From positions 1 to 33,248 of the forward strand of contig CAMUVS010000008.1 of assembly GCA_947164155.1 (NCBI GenBank): 33,248 nt of DNA. The letters run 5' to 3'. Below the pieces are notes generated by a model, which did no database searches, had not been told where the DNA came from, and was given only the letters and a program-made list of their open reading frames with translations. This document shows positions 16,649-26,213 of this stretch, one piece after another; within the stretch, counting starts at the first letter, position 1; each line of letters opens with the position of its first letter. A program made the translations under genes and the position numbers. This DNA is from an uncultured Caryophanales bacterium. Lineage in GTDB: Bacteria > Bacillota_I > Bacilli_A > RFN20 > CAG-826.

Positions 16649-16895
16649 TAGATACGATGCTATAGCTAAAATTCCTTATTCAATATCAAGTCATAAAAAA
16701 TATTCCAATTAAAGATGTATATAAATTTACGTAAAAGCGTTCTTCTATAAAAGACATTAAAAAGGTACTACTAAATTGTTTAAATAATTATGAAGAAAAA
16801 AATCATAGATTATGAAGAATATCGAAAATTGATTTTAGCGAAAAAGATGTATTCTAGTTAGAATAGCGGTAAAAACAAAGCAGTTTTATAAATTA

Positions 16896-17729
16896 TTAAT
16901 TATCGTAATCATCAAGGTAGGAGTAATAAACTCCTCCTTTTTTATATCCGAGGATCATGTCTAAAGTCACATTATTAGGAGCGTTAAATAGATTCTCTTC
17001 AATTTGAGGAATATCTTTCTTTAGTGATTTGATTAACTCTTTAATAAATCTTCTTCGACCCACAATTTCATCTCTATTGGCTTCTGTTAATTTACAAGCA
17101 CATTGCAAAAAATGTAAATCGTGGTGTTTAGCAAATCTAATAATGTCTTTTTCTCTAACAAAGTACATTGGTCTAATTAATTCCATTCCTTCATAATTTG
17201 TGGAGTGGAGCTTAGGAAGCATGGTTTGGAAACTTCCCGAAGATAATAAATTCATTAAAGTGGTTTCAATAACATCGTCATAGTGATGTCCTAGAGCAAT
17301 CTTATTACATCCCATACTTTTAGCGATATTATATAAGGCGCCTCTTCTCATTTTTGCACATAAAAAACATGGACTTTTGACCTGCATATTAGCAATTTCA
17401 AAAATGTCTGTTTGATGTATTTCAGCAGGGATTTGAAGGGTTTTTAAATTGCTTTTGATTAATTCTAGGTTCTCTTTGTTATAGCCAGGATTCATTACTA
17501 AAAACTTGAGCTCAAAGTTATAATTCATAAACTTCTTTAAGCACATAAAAAGTTTAGCGAGCACCATGCTGTCTTTACCGCCTGAGATGCAGACACAGAC
17601 TGAATCGCCATCTTTAATTAATTGATAGTCATGAAAAGCCTTAATAAATTTAGACCAAATCGAGGCTCTAAAAGTTGTGGTTAGACTATTTTCGTAAATA
17701 TCGACATCACATTTTTTCATGCATATCAT
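16896..17729 (-). CDS. PP-loop ATPase, TtcA-like tRNA 2-thiolation family
   Basis: CISGGKDSMVLAKL PP-loop, CFLCAKMRRGALYNIA, GHHYDDVIETTLMNLL. Confidence 0.85.
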   Translation of the reverse strand: MICMKKCDVDIYENSLTTTFRASIWSKFIKAFHDYQLIKDGDSVCVCISGGKDSMVLAKLFMCLKKFMNYNFELKFLVMNPGYNKENLELIKSNLKTLQIPAEIHQTDIFEIANMQVKSPCFLCAKMRRGALYNIAKSMGCNKIALGHHYDDVIETTLMNLLSSGSFQTMLPKLHSTNYEGMELIRPMYFVREKDIIRFAKHHDLHFLQCACKLTEANRDEIVGRRRFIKELIKSLKKDIPQIEENLFNAPNNVTLDMILGYKKGGVYYSYLDDYDN

Positions 17730-17785
17730 TATAACAATCTATTTTCCTTTATATATAATAATAATATTCATTGGTGGTATTAAAG

Positions 17786-18697
17786 ATGAAAATAGGAAAT
17801 ACACCTTTAAAAGAGTTAAAGGAAATTGAACGTCATTTTAATTTGAAGGCAAAATTATTTGCTAAATATGAGAAATATAATCCTGCAGGAAGTGTCAAAG
17901 ATCGTATCGCTTTAGAAATGATTGAGGATGCTGAAAAAGAAGGCAAATTAAAAGCTGGATCAGTGATTATAGAACCCACTAGTGGTAATACTGGAATTGG
18001 TTTAGCTTATGTTGGTAAGCTCAAAGGATATCGAGTTATCTTAACGATGCCTGAAAGTATGTCGATAGAAAGACGTAACATATTAAAATCTTATGGAGCA
18101 GAGTTAGTGTTAACTGATGCTTCGAAAGGAATGAAAGGGGCGATTGCTAAGGCTAATGAATTAAAAGAAGAGATTCCTAATTCTATTATTCTTGGTCAAT
18201 TTGATAATCCAAGCAACCCTAAAGCCCATTATCGCACTACTGGACCAGAAATATATAGCCAGACTGATAAAGAAGTAGCGGTTTTTGTTGCAGGAGTTGG
18301 TACTGGTGGCACAGTATCTGGAGTTGGCAAATACTTAAAAGAACAAAATAAAAATATTCATATAGTAGCGGTGGAGCCATTATCTTCACCAATGATTTCT
18401 AAAGGAGAAGCTGGCCCACATCAAATTCAAGGTATTGGAGCAGGCTTTATTCCTAATACTTTAGATAGAAGCGTTATTGATGAAGTAATCACAGTCAGTA
18501 ATGATGAGGCTTTTGAAATGGGTCAACTTCATAATGAACTAGAAAAAGATGGAGTGGGTATATCTTCAGGAGCAGCTTTAGCAGCCGCTATTAGACTAGC
18601 GCAAAAAGAAGAGTATAATAATAAAGTCATTGTCGTTTTATTCCCTGATGGTATCGATAGATATCTATCAACAAGACTTTGCAAGAAAGAAGATTAG
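17786..18697 (+). CDS. cysK: Cysteine synthase (O-acetylserine sulfhydrylase)
   Basis: KYEKYNPAGSVKDRIA (PLP lysine), EPTSGNTGIGLAYV, AGVGTGGTVSGVGKYLKE; ORF track start 17771, MKIGNTPL start at 17786 more likely. Confidence 0.93.
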   Translation: MKIGNTPLKELKEIERHFNLKAKLFAKYEKYNPAGSVKDRIALEMIEDAEKEGKLKAGSVIIEPTSGNTGIGLAYVGKLKGYRVILTMPESMSIERRNILKSYGAELVLTDASKGMKGAIAKANELKEEIPNSIILGQFDNPSNPKAHYRTTGPEIYSQTDKEVAVFVAGVGTGGTVSGVGKYLKEQNKNIHIVAVEPLSSPMISKGEAGPHQIQGIGAGFIPNTLDRSVIDEVITVSNDEAFEMGQLHNELEKDGVGISSGAALAAAIRLAQKEEYNNKVIVVLFPDGIDRYLSTRLCKKED

Positions 18698-18700
18698 CAA

Positions 18701-19585
18701 ATGAAACAAATGCGTTTATACCTTTACATCACTTTAGGCGTCTTTTTAGCGTTATTTATCGTTGGAACTTTTTTAGATCTGCAAATTAATACCGCTTTAT
18801 ATTCTCAAAGAAACACTTTTGGATTAGTTGTCTCAGTCATAGGTACCACTCCTGGATATGGAATGTTTGCAATCATCGGAGGTGGTTTCCTCACTTTATT
18901 CTTTAAAAAAGAAGAATATAAGAAATGGGTAAGAATTTTATTCTTAGTAGCGATGTTAGGCTGTTTAGGAGCGTCCACTTATTTTGCTGGAAGAGAATTC
19001 TTTGGGGCTAATGGATTTTATTGGGTTGCTAAAAAATTCTGGGGATACTTTATTTCCTTACCTGTTATGGTGGGTTTAACTTATTTTGGTTATTTATTAA
19101 TGAGAAACGTTGATAATAAGAATCTCTGGATTATTCTTTTGGTTGCTCTTGTGGCTTTTGCTTTTGCTTTAACTGCAGGAGTCACTTTATTCAAAGCTAT
19201 TTTCCATAGACCAAGATTTAGAGCGATTGAATCTACGATGATTCCTTATTATCCATGGTATGAAAGATGTTCTAGCTATAAAGGATATATGGAGACCTTT
19301 GGTTTGACTTCAGAAGAATTTAAATCATTCCCAAGCGGGCACGCTGCAGCATCTATGGGAGTTCCATTAATTGCTTTATTCTTACCTTTAATCGATGAAA
19401 AATATAGAAAATATCGATTGCCTGTATTTGTTTGTGGATTAGTTTTTGCTTTATTAGTAATGTTCTCCCGTATGTTAGTTGGGGCTCACTTCTTGAGTGA
19501 CGTTTCTATGGGTGCGATGCTTGTTACTATCTGTATGGTTATTGGAGCGGAAATCCTTCATTCACTTAAGAAATTTAATCTTTGA
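18701..19585 (+). CDS. PAP2-family phosphatase, membrane-bound
   Basis: KAIFHRPRFR, SFPSGHAAASMG and SRMLVGAHFLSDVSMGA acid phosphatase motifs, six or more TM segments. Confidence 0.9.
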   Translation: MKQMRLYLYITLGVFLALFIVGTFLDLQINTALYSQRNTFGLVVSVIGTTPGYGMFAIIGGGFLTLFFKKEEYKKWVRILFLVAMLGCLGASTYFAGREFFGANGFYWVAKKFWGYFISLPVMVGLTYFGYLLMRNVDNKNLWIILLVALVAFAFALTAGVTLFKAIFHRPRFRAIESTMIPYYPWYERCSSYKGYMETFGLTSEEFKSFPSGHAAASMGVPLIALFLPLIDEKYRKYRLPVFVCGLVFALLVMFSRMLVGAHFLSDVSMGAMLVTICMVIGAEILHSLKKFNL

Positions 19586-19610
19586 TTTTCTAATAGATAG
19601 AGACTATAGT
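19582..19610 (+). promoter_or_regulatory. Sigma-A-type promoter for the aquaporin gene
   Basis: TTGATT-N17-TATAGT overlapping the PAP2 stop codon. Confidence 0.55.
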
Positions 19611-19642
19611 ATTGAAAGTATTAATCAGAAAGGAAAAATATT

Positions 19643-20416
19643 ATGGTAAAAAGATTTGCTGCTGAAGCTGTTGCCACTATGATCTTAGTTTTACTTGGTT
19701 GTGGTACTGCTATGGCTTTCACATTCAACGGTGAACTCCACATGGGTGGTGTTGTTGCTGTTGCAGGTGCTTTTGGTGTTTCTATTGTCATTTTAGCTTA
19801 CACCCTTGGTCCTATTTCTGGTGGTCACGCTAACCCAGCTGTTAGCTTTGCTAAAGCTCTTAACAAGGAAATTACTTGGAAAGAATTTTGCTTCTACTGC
19901 TGCGCTCAAGTTTTAGGTGCTTTTGTTGGTTCCTTATTACTTGCTATGGTTATGTGGTCTTGGAAAGATGGCGTTGCTGGACAAACTACATTACTTGGTC
20001 AAGGCGCCACAGCTTTAACCCCACATTTTGCCTCTGAAACATTCTGGACTGTAGAAGGTAATGCTACATTCTTAAATGTTTTCTTATCAACAATGGCAGA
20101 AATGGGCTTAACATTCTTATTTGTCTTTGCTGTTTTAGGCTTAACAAGCAAAAAAGAATGGTCAAGCTTTGCAGGTTTAGGCATTGGTTTAGTCTTATTT
20201 GGCGTTCACCTCTGTGGAATTCCTCTAACCGGAACATCTGTTAACCCAGCAAGAGCCTTATCCGCTGAAGTATTTGCTATGTTCAATGGCGAAAATGTCG
20301 GACTCAAAGCTCTTAACTTAATCCCAGCTATCGTTGGACCATTCTTAGGTTCATTCGCTGCTTGGAGTGCATGGCACGGATTCTTTGGAAAAAAATCCCA
20401 AGAAAAAGCTGCATAA
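19643..20416 (+). CDS. MIP/aquaporin family channel
   Basis: Two NPA motifs: GGHANPAVSFAKAL and GTSVNPARALSAE. Confidence 0.93.
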   Translation: MVKRFAAEAVATMILVLLGCGTAMAFTFNGELHMGGVVAVAGAFGVSIVILAYTLGPISGGHANPAVSFAKALNKEITWKEFCFYCCAQVLGAFVGSLLLAMVMWSWKDGVAGQTTLLGQGATALTPHFASETFWTVEGNATFLNVFLSTMAEMGLTFLFVFAVLGLTSKKEWSSFAGLGIGLVLFGVHLCGIPLTGTSVNPARALSAEVFAMFNGENVGLKALNLIPAIVGPFLGSFAAWSAWHGFFGKKSQEKAA

Positions 20417-20439
20417 TTGATTTATTAATCAACATAAAG

Positions 20440-20459
20440 GAGCGGAAACGCTCTTTTTT
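20440..20459 (+). terminator. Rho-independent terminator after the aquaporin gene
   Basis: GAGCG-gaaa-CGCTC followed by TTTTTT. Confidence 0.85.
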
Positions 20460-20512
20460 GTTGCGAATAAGAGGCGTAAATACTATTATTTATATGAAAG
20501 GAAATACAAAAA

Positions 20513-20938
20513 ATGAAAAAGGCTTCAAAGGTTTTATTCTTAATTGGTGGTATTGTCGGTATTCTTGTCGCTATTGTCTTCTTAGCGCTTGGTATTGTTT
20601 ACCTTAGTGTTGGAGTTCTTGCTACCTCAGCTGATATTCCTGATTGGGCACAGAAAATCATTAATGAAATTATTGCTCAGAATCCAGGTTATACCATTAC
20701 ACAAGTCGCTGATACCCTTAAAACAATTGGTGCGGTCTTAATCGTTTTCTTTGTTCTTGCTGTTGCAGCTGTTGTTTTATCATTCATCTGCTCTTCAAAA
20801 GAAAACAGACCTCTTGCACTTCTTATTGTTGCTACAGCTTTTGCCGTTGCTGGTGGAACTGTTTTCAGCATTCTTGGTGGTATCTTTGGTATTATCAATT
20901 GGGCACAAGAAAGAAAAGCGCAAACCCCAGCTGCTTAA
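20513..20938 (+). CDS. Small multi-pass membrane protein of unknown function
   Basis: Three to four hydrophobic segments (VLFLIGGIVGILVAIVFLALGIVYL ...); own terminator. Confidence 0.7.
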   Translation: MKKASKVLFLIGGIVGILVAIVFLALGIVYLSVGVLATSADIPDWAQKIINEIIAQNPGYTITQVADTLKTIGAVLIVFFVLAVAAVVLSFICSSKENRPLALLIVATAFAVAGGTVFSILGGIFGIINWAQERKAQTPAA

Positions 20939-20959
20939 TTTAAGTAGTTTATAAAGATG

Positions 20960-20993
20960 ATGCTCGTAGTCTTCTATGAGCATTTTCTTTTTG
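20960..20993 (+). terminator. Rho-independent terminator
   Basis: ATGCTCGTAG-tctt-CTATGAGCAT followed by T-rich tract. Confidence 0.75.
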
Positions 20994-21028
20994 TCTAAAG
21001 ATCTCTAAGTGGTAAGATAAATAAGTAG

Positions 21029-21460
21029 GTGATGAATATGAATGAGCCAAAATTATCGGAAGTGAAGAAATTTTTGAATTCACTTTTAAAAATGAATAAG
21101 AAATATGTTACAAGTGAAAGATTATCCAAAGTAGTGGGCATATATCCAGAAATCATTAACGAACAACTTTCTTATTTTGAACCAACCTTAATGATGGATC
21201 CTGAATATAACTTAATGGAACTAGTTCCAACATTAAAAAAATATGTTATTGATAAAGAAGAAAAATCAACGAACTTAATTAAAAAACCGGCGATTAAAAA
21301 ATCAACATTGGAACAATATGATTCTGTCTCTGATTTCATTTATAAAAGGATGACTTTAGTGGGCGGACTTTTAGACCGAAACGTTGTTTTAAGTGATACA
21401 GATTTAAGAGTTTTAAAGAAACTAATCACCGAAGAACAGCAAAGGCGAAAGAAAAAATAA
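21029..21460 (+). CDS. Hypothetical protein, possible winged-helix N-terminus
   Basis: 143 aa; LLKMNKKYVTSERLSKVVGIYPEIINEQLSYFEPTLMMDPEYNLMELVPTLKKYV; flanked by its own terminator. Confidence 0.65.
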   Translation: MMNMNEPKLSEVKKFLNSLLKMNKKYVTSERLSKVVGIYPEIINEQLSYFEPTLMMDPEYNLMELVPTLKKYVIDKEEKSTNLIKKPAIKKSTLEQYDSVSDFIYKRMTLVGGLLDRNVVLSDTDLRVLKKLITEEQQRRKKK

Positions 21461-21469
21461 AAAATAGAG

Positions 21470-21497
21470 GGTAACGAGAAAAAACGTTACCTTTTTT
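21470..21497 (+). terminator. Rho-independent terminator
   Basis: GGTAACG-agaaaaaa-CGTTACC followed by TTTTTT. Confidence 0.85.
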
Positions 21498-21517
21498 CTT
21501 TAAGGCAATTTTTTACC

Positions 21518-21546
21518 TTGAAAGTATTCTTTCACGCGTGTATATT
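21518..21546 (+). promoter_or_regulatory. Promoter with overlapping operator-like palindrome for the PFOR gene
   Basis: TTGAAA-N17-TATATT; palindrome TGAAAG-TATT-CTTTCA at 21519-21534 covers most of the -35 box and adjoins CACGCGTG at 21533-21540. Confidence 0.6.
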
Positions 21547-21577
21547 TAACATGGTTATTTTTTGGAGGATAAACATA

Positions 21578-24500
21578 ATGGAAGTTAAAAAGACAATGCT
21601 TTCCGTTGATGGAAATACAGCGGCAGCGTTAGAATCTTACAACTTTATTGAAGTTGCTGGTATTTACCCAATTACTCCTTCTAGCCCAATGGCAGAAGTT
21701 ATTGATGTGGAAGCTAGCAAAGGAAGAAAAAACTATTTCGGAAGTGTCGTTAAAGTTAGCGAAATGCAATCTGAAGCTGGTGCATCTGGTGCAGTCCACG
21801 GTGCTCTTCAAGCTGGTGCATTAGCCGCCACTTACACAGCCAGCCAAGGATTATTATTAATGATCCCAAATATTTATAAGTGGGCTGGTGAATTATTACC
21901 TGTTGTTTTACATGTTTCTGCAAGAAGCTTAGCAACAAGATCATTATCTATCTTTGGTGATCATCAAGATATTTATGCGATTAGACAAACTGGTGTCTGT
22001 ATGATTTGCTCTCATTCAGTTCAAGAAATTGCTGACTTAACTCCTGTTGCCCACTTAATTGCGATTGATGCAGAAACCCCTGTCTGTCATTTCTTTGATG
22101 GATTCAGAACTTCTCACGAAATTCAAAACGTGGAATTCGTTGATGAAAATGAATGGAAGAAATTACTTCCAATGGATAAAGTCGAGAAATTCAGAGCTCG
22201 TGCTTTAAACCCACACACTCACCCAGTAACTCGTGGTGGAGCCGAAAACGATGATATCTACTTCCAAGGTAGAGAAGCGCAAAACGCTCACTATGAAAAA
22301 GTCGTTGAATATGCTGAAAAATATTTTAAAGAAGCAACTAGACTTACTGGTAGAGAATACGCTCCATTTACTTATTACGGAGCAAAAGACGCTGAAAGAG
22401 TGATCGTTGCTATGGGTAGTGTTACTGACACTGCTAAAGAAGTAATTGATGAACTTAAAGGCGAAAAGATTGGTGTTGTAAAAGTTCACTTATATAGACC
22501 ATTCTCTGCTAAACACTTATTAGCAGTTTTACCAAAAACTACTAAAAGAATTGCAGTCTTAGATAGAACTAAAGAAATGGGCGCTACTGGTGAACCATTA
22601 TACTTAGATGTCGTATCTGTGATTAAACAAGCTGGATTAGATATCGAAGTTATCGGAGGAAGATACGGTTTATCTTCTAAAGATACTCAACCAAAAGATG
22701 TGAAAGCCGTCTTTGATTTCTTAGCCTCTGACAAGAGACATCATGACTTCACCGTTTCTATTAACGATGATTTAACTCATAAATCTATTCCTGTGGATGA
22801 TAATTTCCATGTGAAAGCTGATTATACATCTTGCTTATTCTATGGCTTAGGAAGTGATGGAACCGTCTCCGCTAATAAATCCTCCATTAAAATTATTGGA
22901 GATGCGACCGGACAATATGCTCAAGCATATTTCGCCTATGACTCTAGAAAAGCGGGTGGTGTTACTAGATCGCACTTAAGATTTGGTAAGACCCCAATTA
23001 GAAGTGCGTATTATGTGCAAAACGCGAACTTCATTTCTTGTAGCTTAGATACATATTTATTCAAATTTGACATGATCAAGAACTTAAAAGAAGGTGGAAC
23101 CTTCTTACTTAACACTGATATGTCTGATGAAGATCTTGTGAGATTAATGCCAAATAGAGCGAAATATCAATTAGCCAAGAAACACGCTAAATTCTATGTT
23201 ATTGATGCGAATAAGATTGCTAGTGAAATCGGTATGGGTAGACACACCAATACCATCTTACAAGCTAGCTTCTTCTATCTTAACCAAGACATTATGCCAT
23301 ATGCAGAAGCCAATAAATGGATGAAGAAATTCGCTGAAAAATCTTACGCTAAAAAAGGCCAAGAAGTTGTCGAACTTAACTGGAAGGCAATTGACGCTGG
23401 TACTGAAGGCTTAAGAGAAGTAAAAGTTGATCCAAAATGGGCTGAACTCGAACCAAAATTCGATAGACCATTAACTGGAGATGAATATTTTGATTCTTAT
23501 GTTGCTGTTATGGGTAACTTAGGTGGAGACGATTTACCAGTTTCTAAATTCACTGAATTTGAATTATTAGATGGTACAATGAATCCAAATATTACCTATA
23601 AAGAACAAAGAAGTATCGCTGATAGAGTTCCACTTTGGCACAAAGAAAATTGTATTCAATGTAACCAATGTGCGTTCGTCTGTCCACATGCGACCATTAG
23701 ACCATTCTTATTAAATGAAGAAGAACTCGCTAAGGCACCTGCTTTAGTTAAAGAAGATGTCAAGCCTGCAATGGGTGTTCCAGGACATCAATATCGAATC
23801 CAAGTTTCCCCACGTAACTGTGTCGGTTGTGGACTTTGTGTTGCGGAATGTAACGCTAATAAGACTGGTAAAGTGGCTCTCGAGATGGTGGAAGCCAAAT
23901 CTCAATTCAAGCAAGAAGAAGCTGCTGAATACTTATTCAAACACGTTTCTTATAAAGCCGATAAACTTCCAGCTGCATTACAAGCAACTCCAAAAGGCGT
24001 TGGTTTCATGATGCCATATATGGAAATTTCTGGCGCTTGTGCTGGATGTGGAGAAACTCCTTACTATAGACTTGTTTCCCAATTATTTGGTAAAGATATG
24101 TTAGTGGCTAACGCTACTGGATGTTCCTCCATTTATAGTGGATCTACTCCACTTACTCCATTCTGTACCGATAAAGATGGTCAAGGTATTGCCTGGGCTA
24201 ACTCATTATTCGAAGATAATGCTGAATTCGGATATGGTATGAGAGTGGCAACAGACTCTAAACTTAAAGCCGCGATTGCCATCTTAGATAGTAGAAAAGA
24301 AGAAGTTGAACCAGAACTCAAAGCTAAAATTGAAGAATACTTCGAACATATCAAAGATAGAGCAGCCTCTAGAAAGATTGTTCCTGAATTAGTGGCTTTA
24401 GTTAAAGCTTCTAAAGATGAAGAAGTGAAGAAAGTCTTAGCTTACGAAAGAGATTTACAAGATAAATCTGTATGGATTATTGGTGGAGATGGTTGGTCAT

Positions 24501-25111
24501 ATGATATCGGTTATGGCGGACTTGATCACGTTATCGCTAACGAAGAAGATGTTAATATCTTAGTCCTTGATACCGAGGTCTATTCCAATACCGGTGGACA
24601 ATCTTCTAAATCAAGCCAAACTGGTAGTATTGCTAAATTTACCGCTAGCGGTAAACTCACCCCTAAAAAGAATTTAGCTTTAATTGCTATGAGCTATGGT
24701 AATGTCTATGTTGCTCAAATCGCTTTAGGTAGTAACCCAGTAGCGGCTATTAAAGCCTTAAAAGAAGCTGAAAGTTATAATGGACCATCCTTAGTTATCT
24801 GTTATGCACCATGTGCTAACCACGGTATTAAGGGCGGACTTGCTAACTCTATGAAACAAGAGAAGAAAGCTGTTGAATGTGGTTATTTCCAACTCTTTAG
24901 ATATGATCCACGTTTAGTCGCTGAAGGTAAACCAGGCTTAACTATCGATATGAAAGAGCCAGATTATTCTCTATTTAGAGACTTCATCATGACTGAAACT
25001 AGATTCTCTCAACTTCCAAAAGTCAATCCTGAGCACGCTGAAGAATTATTAACTAAAGCGGAAAAATACGCTCAAGATAGATGGAACAGAATTAAGAAAT
25101 TTGGACTTTAA
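21578..25111 (+). CDS. nifJ: Pyruvate:ferredoxin (flavodoxin) oxidoreductase, single-chain
   Basis: AGIYPITPSSPMAE, two 4Fe-4S motifs CIQCNQCAFVCPHA and CVGCGLCVAECNA, TPP region VWIIGGDGWSYDIGYGGLDHV; SD ggagg upstream of 21578 (ORF track opens at 21518, inside the promoter). Confidence 0.95.
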   Translation: MEVKKTMLSVDGNTAAALESYNFIEVAGIYPITPSSPMAEVIDVEASKGRKNYFGSVVKVSEMQSEAGASGAVHGALQAGALAATYTASQGLLLMIPNIYKWAGELLPVVLHVSARSLATRSLSIFGDHQDIYAIRQTGVCMICSHSVQEIADLTPVAHLIAIDAETPVCHFFDGFRTSHEIQNVEFVDENEWKKLLPMDKVEKFRARALNPHTHPVTRGGAENDDIYFQGREAQNAHYEKVVEYAEKYFKEATRLTGREYAPFTYYGAKDAERVIVAMGSVTDTAKEVIDELKGEKIGVVKVHLYRPFSAKHLLAVLPKTTKRIAVLDRTKEMGATGEPLYLDVVSVIKQAGLDIEVIGGRYGLSSKDTQPKDVKAVFDFLASDKRHHDFTVSINDDLTHKSIPVDDNFHVKADYTSCLFYGLGSDGTVSANKSSIKIIGDATGQYAQAYFAYDSRKAGGVTRSHLRFGKTPIRSAYYVQNANFISCSLDTYLFKFDMIKNLKEGGTFLLNTDMSDEDLVRLMPNRAKYQLAKKHAKFYVIDANKIASEIGMGRHTNTILQASFFYLNQDIMPYAEANKWMKKFAEKSYAKKGQEVVELNWKAIDAGTEGLREVKVDPKWAELEPKFDRPLTGDEYFDSYVAVMGNLGGDDLPVSKFTEFELLDGTMNPNITYKEQRSIADRVPLWHKENCIQCNQCAFVCPHATIRPFLLNEEELAKAPALVKEDVKPAMGVPGHQYRIQVSPRNCVGCGLCVAECNANKTGKVALEMVEAKSQFKQEEAAEYLFKHVSYKADKLPAALQATPKGVGFMMPYMEISGACAGCGETPYYRLVSQLFGKDMLVANATGCSSIYSGSTPLTPFCTDKDGQGIAWANSLFEDNAEFGYGMRVATDSKLKAAIAILDSRKEEVEPELKAKIEEYFEHIKDRAASRKIVPELVALVKASKDEEVKKVLAYERDLQDKSVWIIGGDGWSYDIGYGGLDHVIANEEDVNILVLDTEVYSNTGGQSSKSSQTGSIAKFTASGKLTPKKNLALIAMSYGNVYVAQIALGSNPVAAIKALKEAESYNGPSLVICYAPCANHGIKGGLANSMKQEKKAVECGYFQLFRYDPRLVAEGKPGLTIDMKEPDYSLFRDFIMTETRFSQLPKVNPEHAEELLTKAEKYAQDRWNRIKKFGL

Positions 25112-25202
25112 TCATATCTCTATAACATCTTATAGATTTTATTAAAATAAAAGTTGAACTAAATTTTTAAAAGTAGTTTAATATAGGAAAGGTTGAAACG
25201 AT

Positions 25203-25616
25203 ATGAAAAAAAGTGAAAGACAAGTAGAAGTATTAATCGAATCATTAATCGAAGTTTCCGAGATTGAAAAAGTTATTGCTTCTTTACCTAGAGGCTACAT
25301 TTCTGTGAAAGTTATTTCCGGACATAAGTATTATTATCGTCAATGGAGAGAAGGTTCTAAAATCATCTCTAGTTATGTTCCAGAAAGCTATCTTAATGTC
25401 GTTAAACAAAAGATTGAGATTCGTAAACAAAACGAAGAACTTCTTAAAATCTTAAAAAAAGATTATAAGAAAGCCGAAAAAGCCGTTCTTAAAGCTGGTG
25501 AAGTGAGTCCTGAAGAAATTGCTAAAGCAAAAGAAAAGGTCTCTAGCTTAAGCGAAGAAGAACTCGCAAATAGACAACAAGTGGTCAAAGAATTAAAAGA
25601 ACAATTACTTGCATAA
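25203..25616 (+). CDS. Hypothetical protein with small beta-domain and helical tail
   Basis: LPRGYISVKVISGHKYYYRQWREGSKIISSYV followed by charged coiled-coil-like tail. Confidence 0.65.
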   Translation: MKKSERQVEVLIESLIEVSEIEKVIASLPRGYISVKVISGHKYYYRQWREGSKIISSYVPESYLNVVKQKIEIRKQNEELLKILKKDYKKAEKAVLKAGEVSPEEIAKAKEKVSSLSEEELANRQQVVKELKEQLLA

Positions 25617-25637
25617 GTCTTATAATTCAAGAAACTA

Positions 25638-25662
25638 AACTCCAAGAAATTGGAGTTTTTTC
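25638..25662 (+). terminator. Rho-independent terminator
   Basis: AACTCCAA-gaaa-TTGGAGTT then T-run. Confidence 0.85.
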
Positions 25663-25698
25663 TTATTTTTATATAAATATAATGGTAGAATTATTGCT

Positions 25699-26211
25699 AT
25701 GAATAAATTAGTAGTTTTAGCAGGTGTACCAGGGAGTGGAAAAAGCTATTTTTCTAGCACCATAAAAAAGATTAAAACTTCTCACGTTTATGTAATTAGT
25801 AGCGACCAACTTAGAAAAGAAATTGGAGGCTCACAAGCTAATTTAAACAATGAAGATTTGATGTGGAAAATATTCCTTAACCTTGCTAAAACCTATGCTT
25901 TAGATCCTGACGGCATTGTGATTTTGGACGCCACTCATATTAATAGTGAATTCCGCGTTAAAAGAAACTCCCCTTTAAAAGAATTATTCAATGAAACTTA
26001 TTTAGTGGTGTGGAATCTTGACCGCCTAGTGGTCTCTAATCAAAACTTACAAAGAGATTATCCAATTCCAGTAGAAGCAATGAATAAGTTCTTTGATAAA
26101 TTCGAAATGCCAGATGAAGTAGATAAAGAATTCTTTGACCATATTATTTATATAAATAATTCAGATATTGCTCCCGCAATTGAGGCTCTTAATTTAGATA
26201 GCAATAAATAA
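25699..26211 (+). CDS. AAA-type P-loop ATPase/kinase (zeta-toxin/polynucleotide-kinase-like fold)
   Basis: GVPGSGKSYFSSTI Walker A; YVISSDQLRKEIGG; VILDATHINSEFRVKR. Confidence 0.75.
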   Translation: MNKLVVLAGVPGSGKSYFSSTIKKIKTSHVYVISSDQLRKEIGGSQANLNNEDLMWKIFLNLAKTYALDPDGIVILDATHINSEFRVKRNSPLKELFNETYLVVWNLDRLVVSNQNLQRDYPIPVEAMNKFFDKFEMPDEVDKEFFDHIIYINNSDIAPAIEALNLDSNK

Positions 26212-26213
26212 CA

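Noticed and set aside
20362-20607. 81-aa ORF spanning the aquaporin end and the next gene start
   Set aside because: Runs through a clear terminator and two real genes out of frame.
21518-21577. N-terminal extension of PFOR (MKVFFHACIFNMVIFWRINI) in the ORF track
   Set aside because: Overlaps the predicted promoter; the SD ggagg and conserved start MEVKKTMLSVDGN point to 21578.
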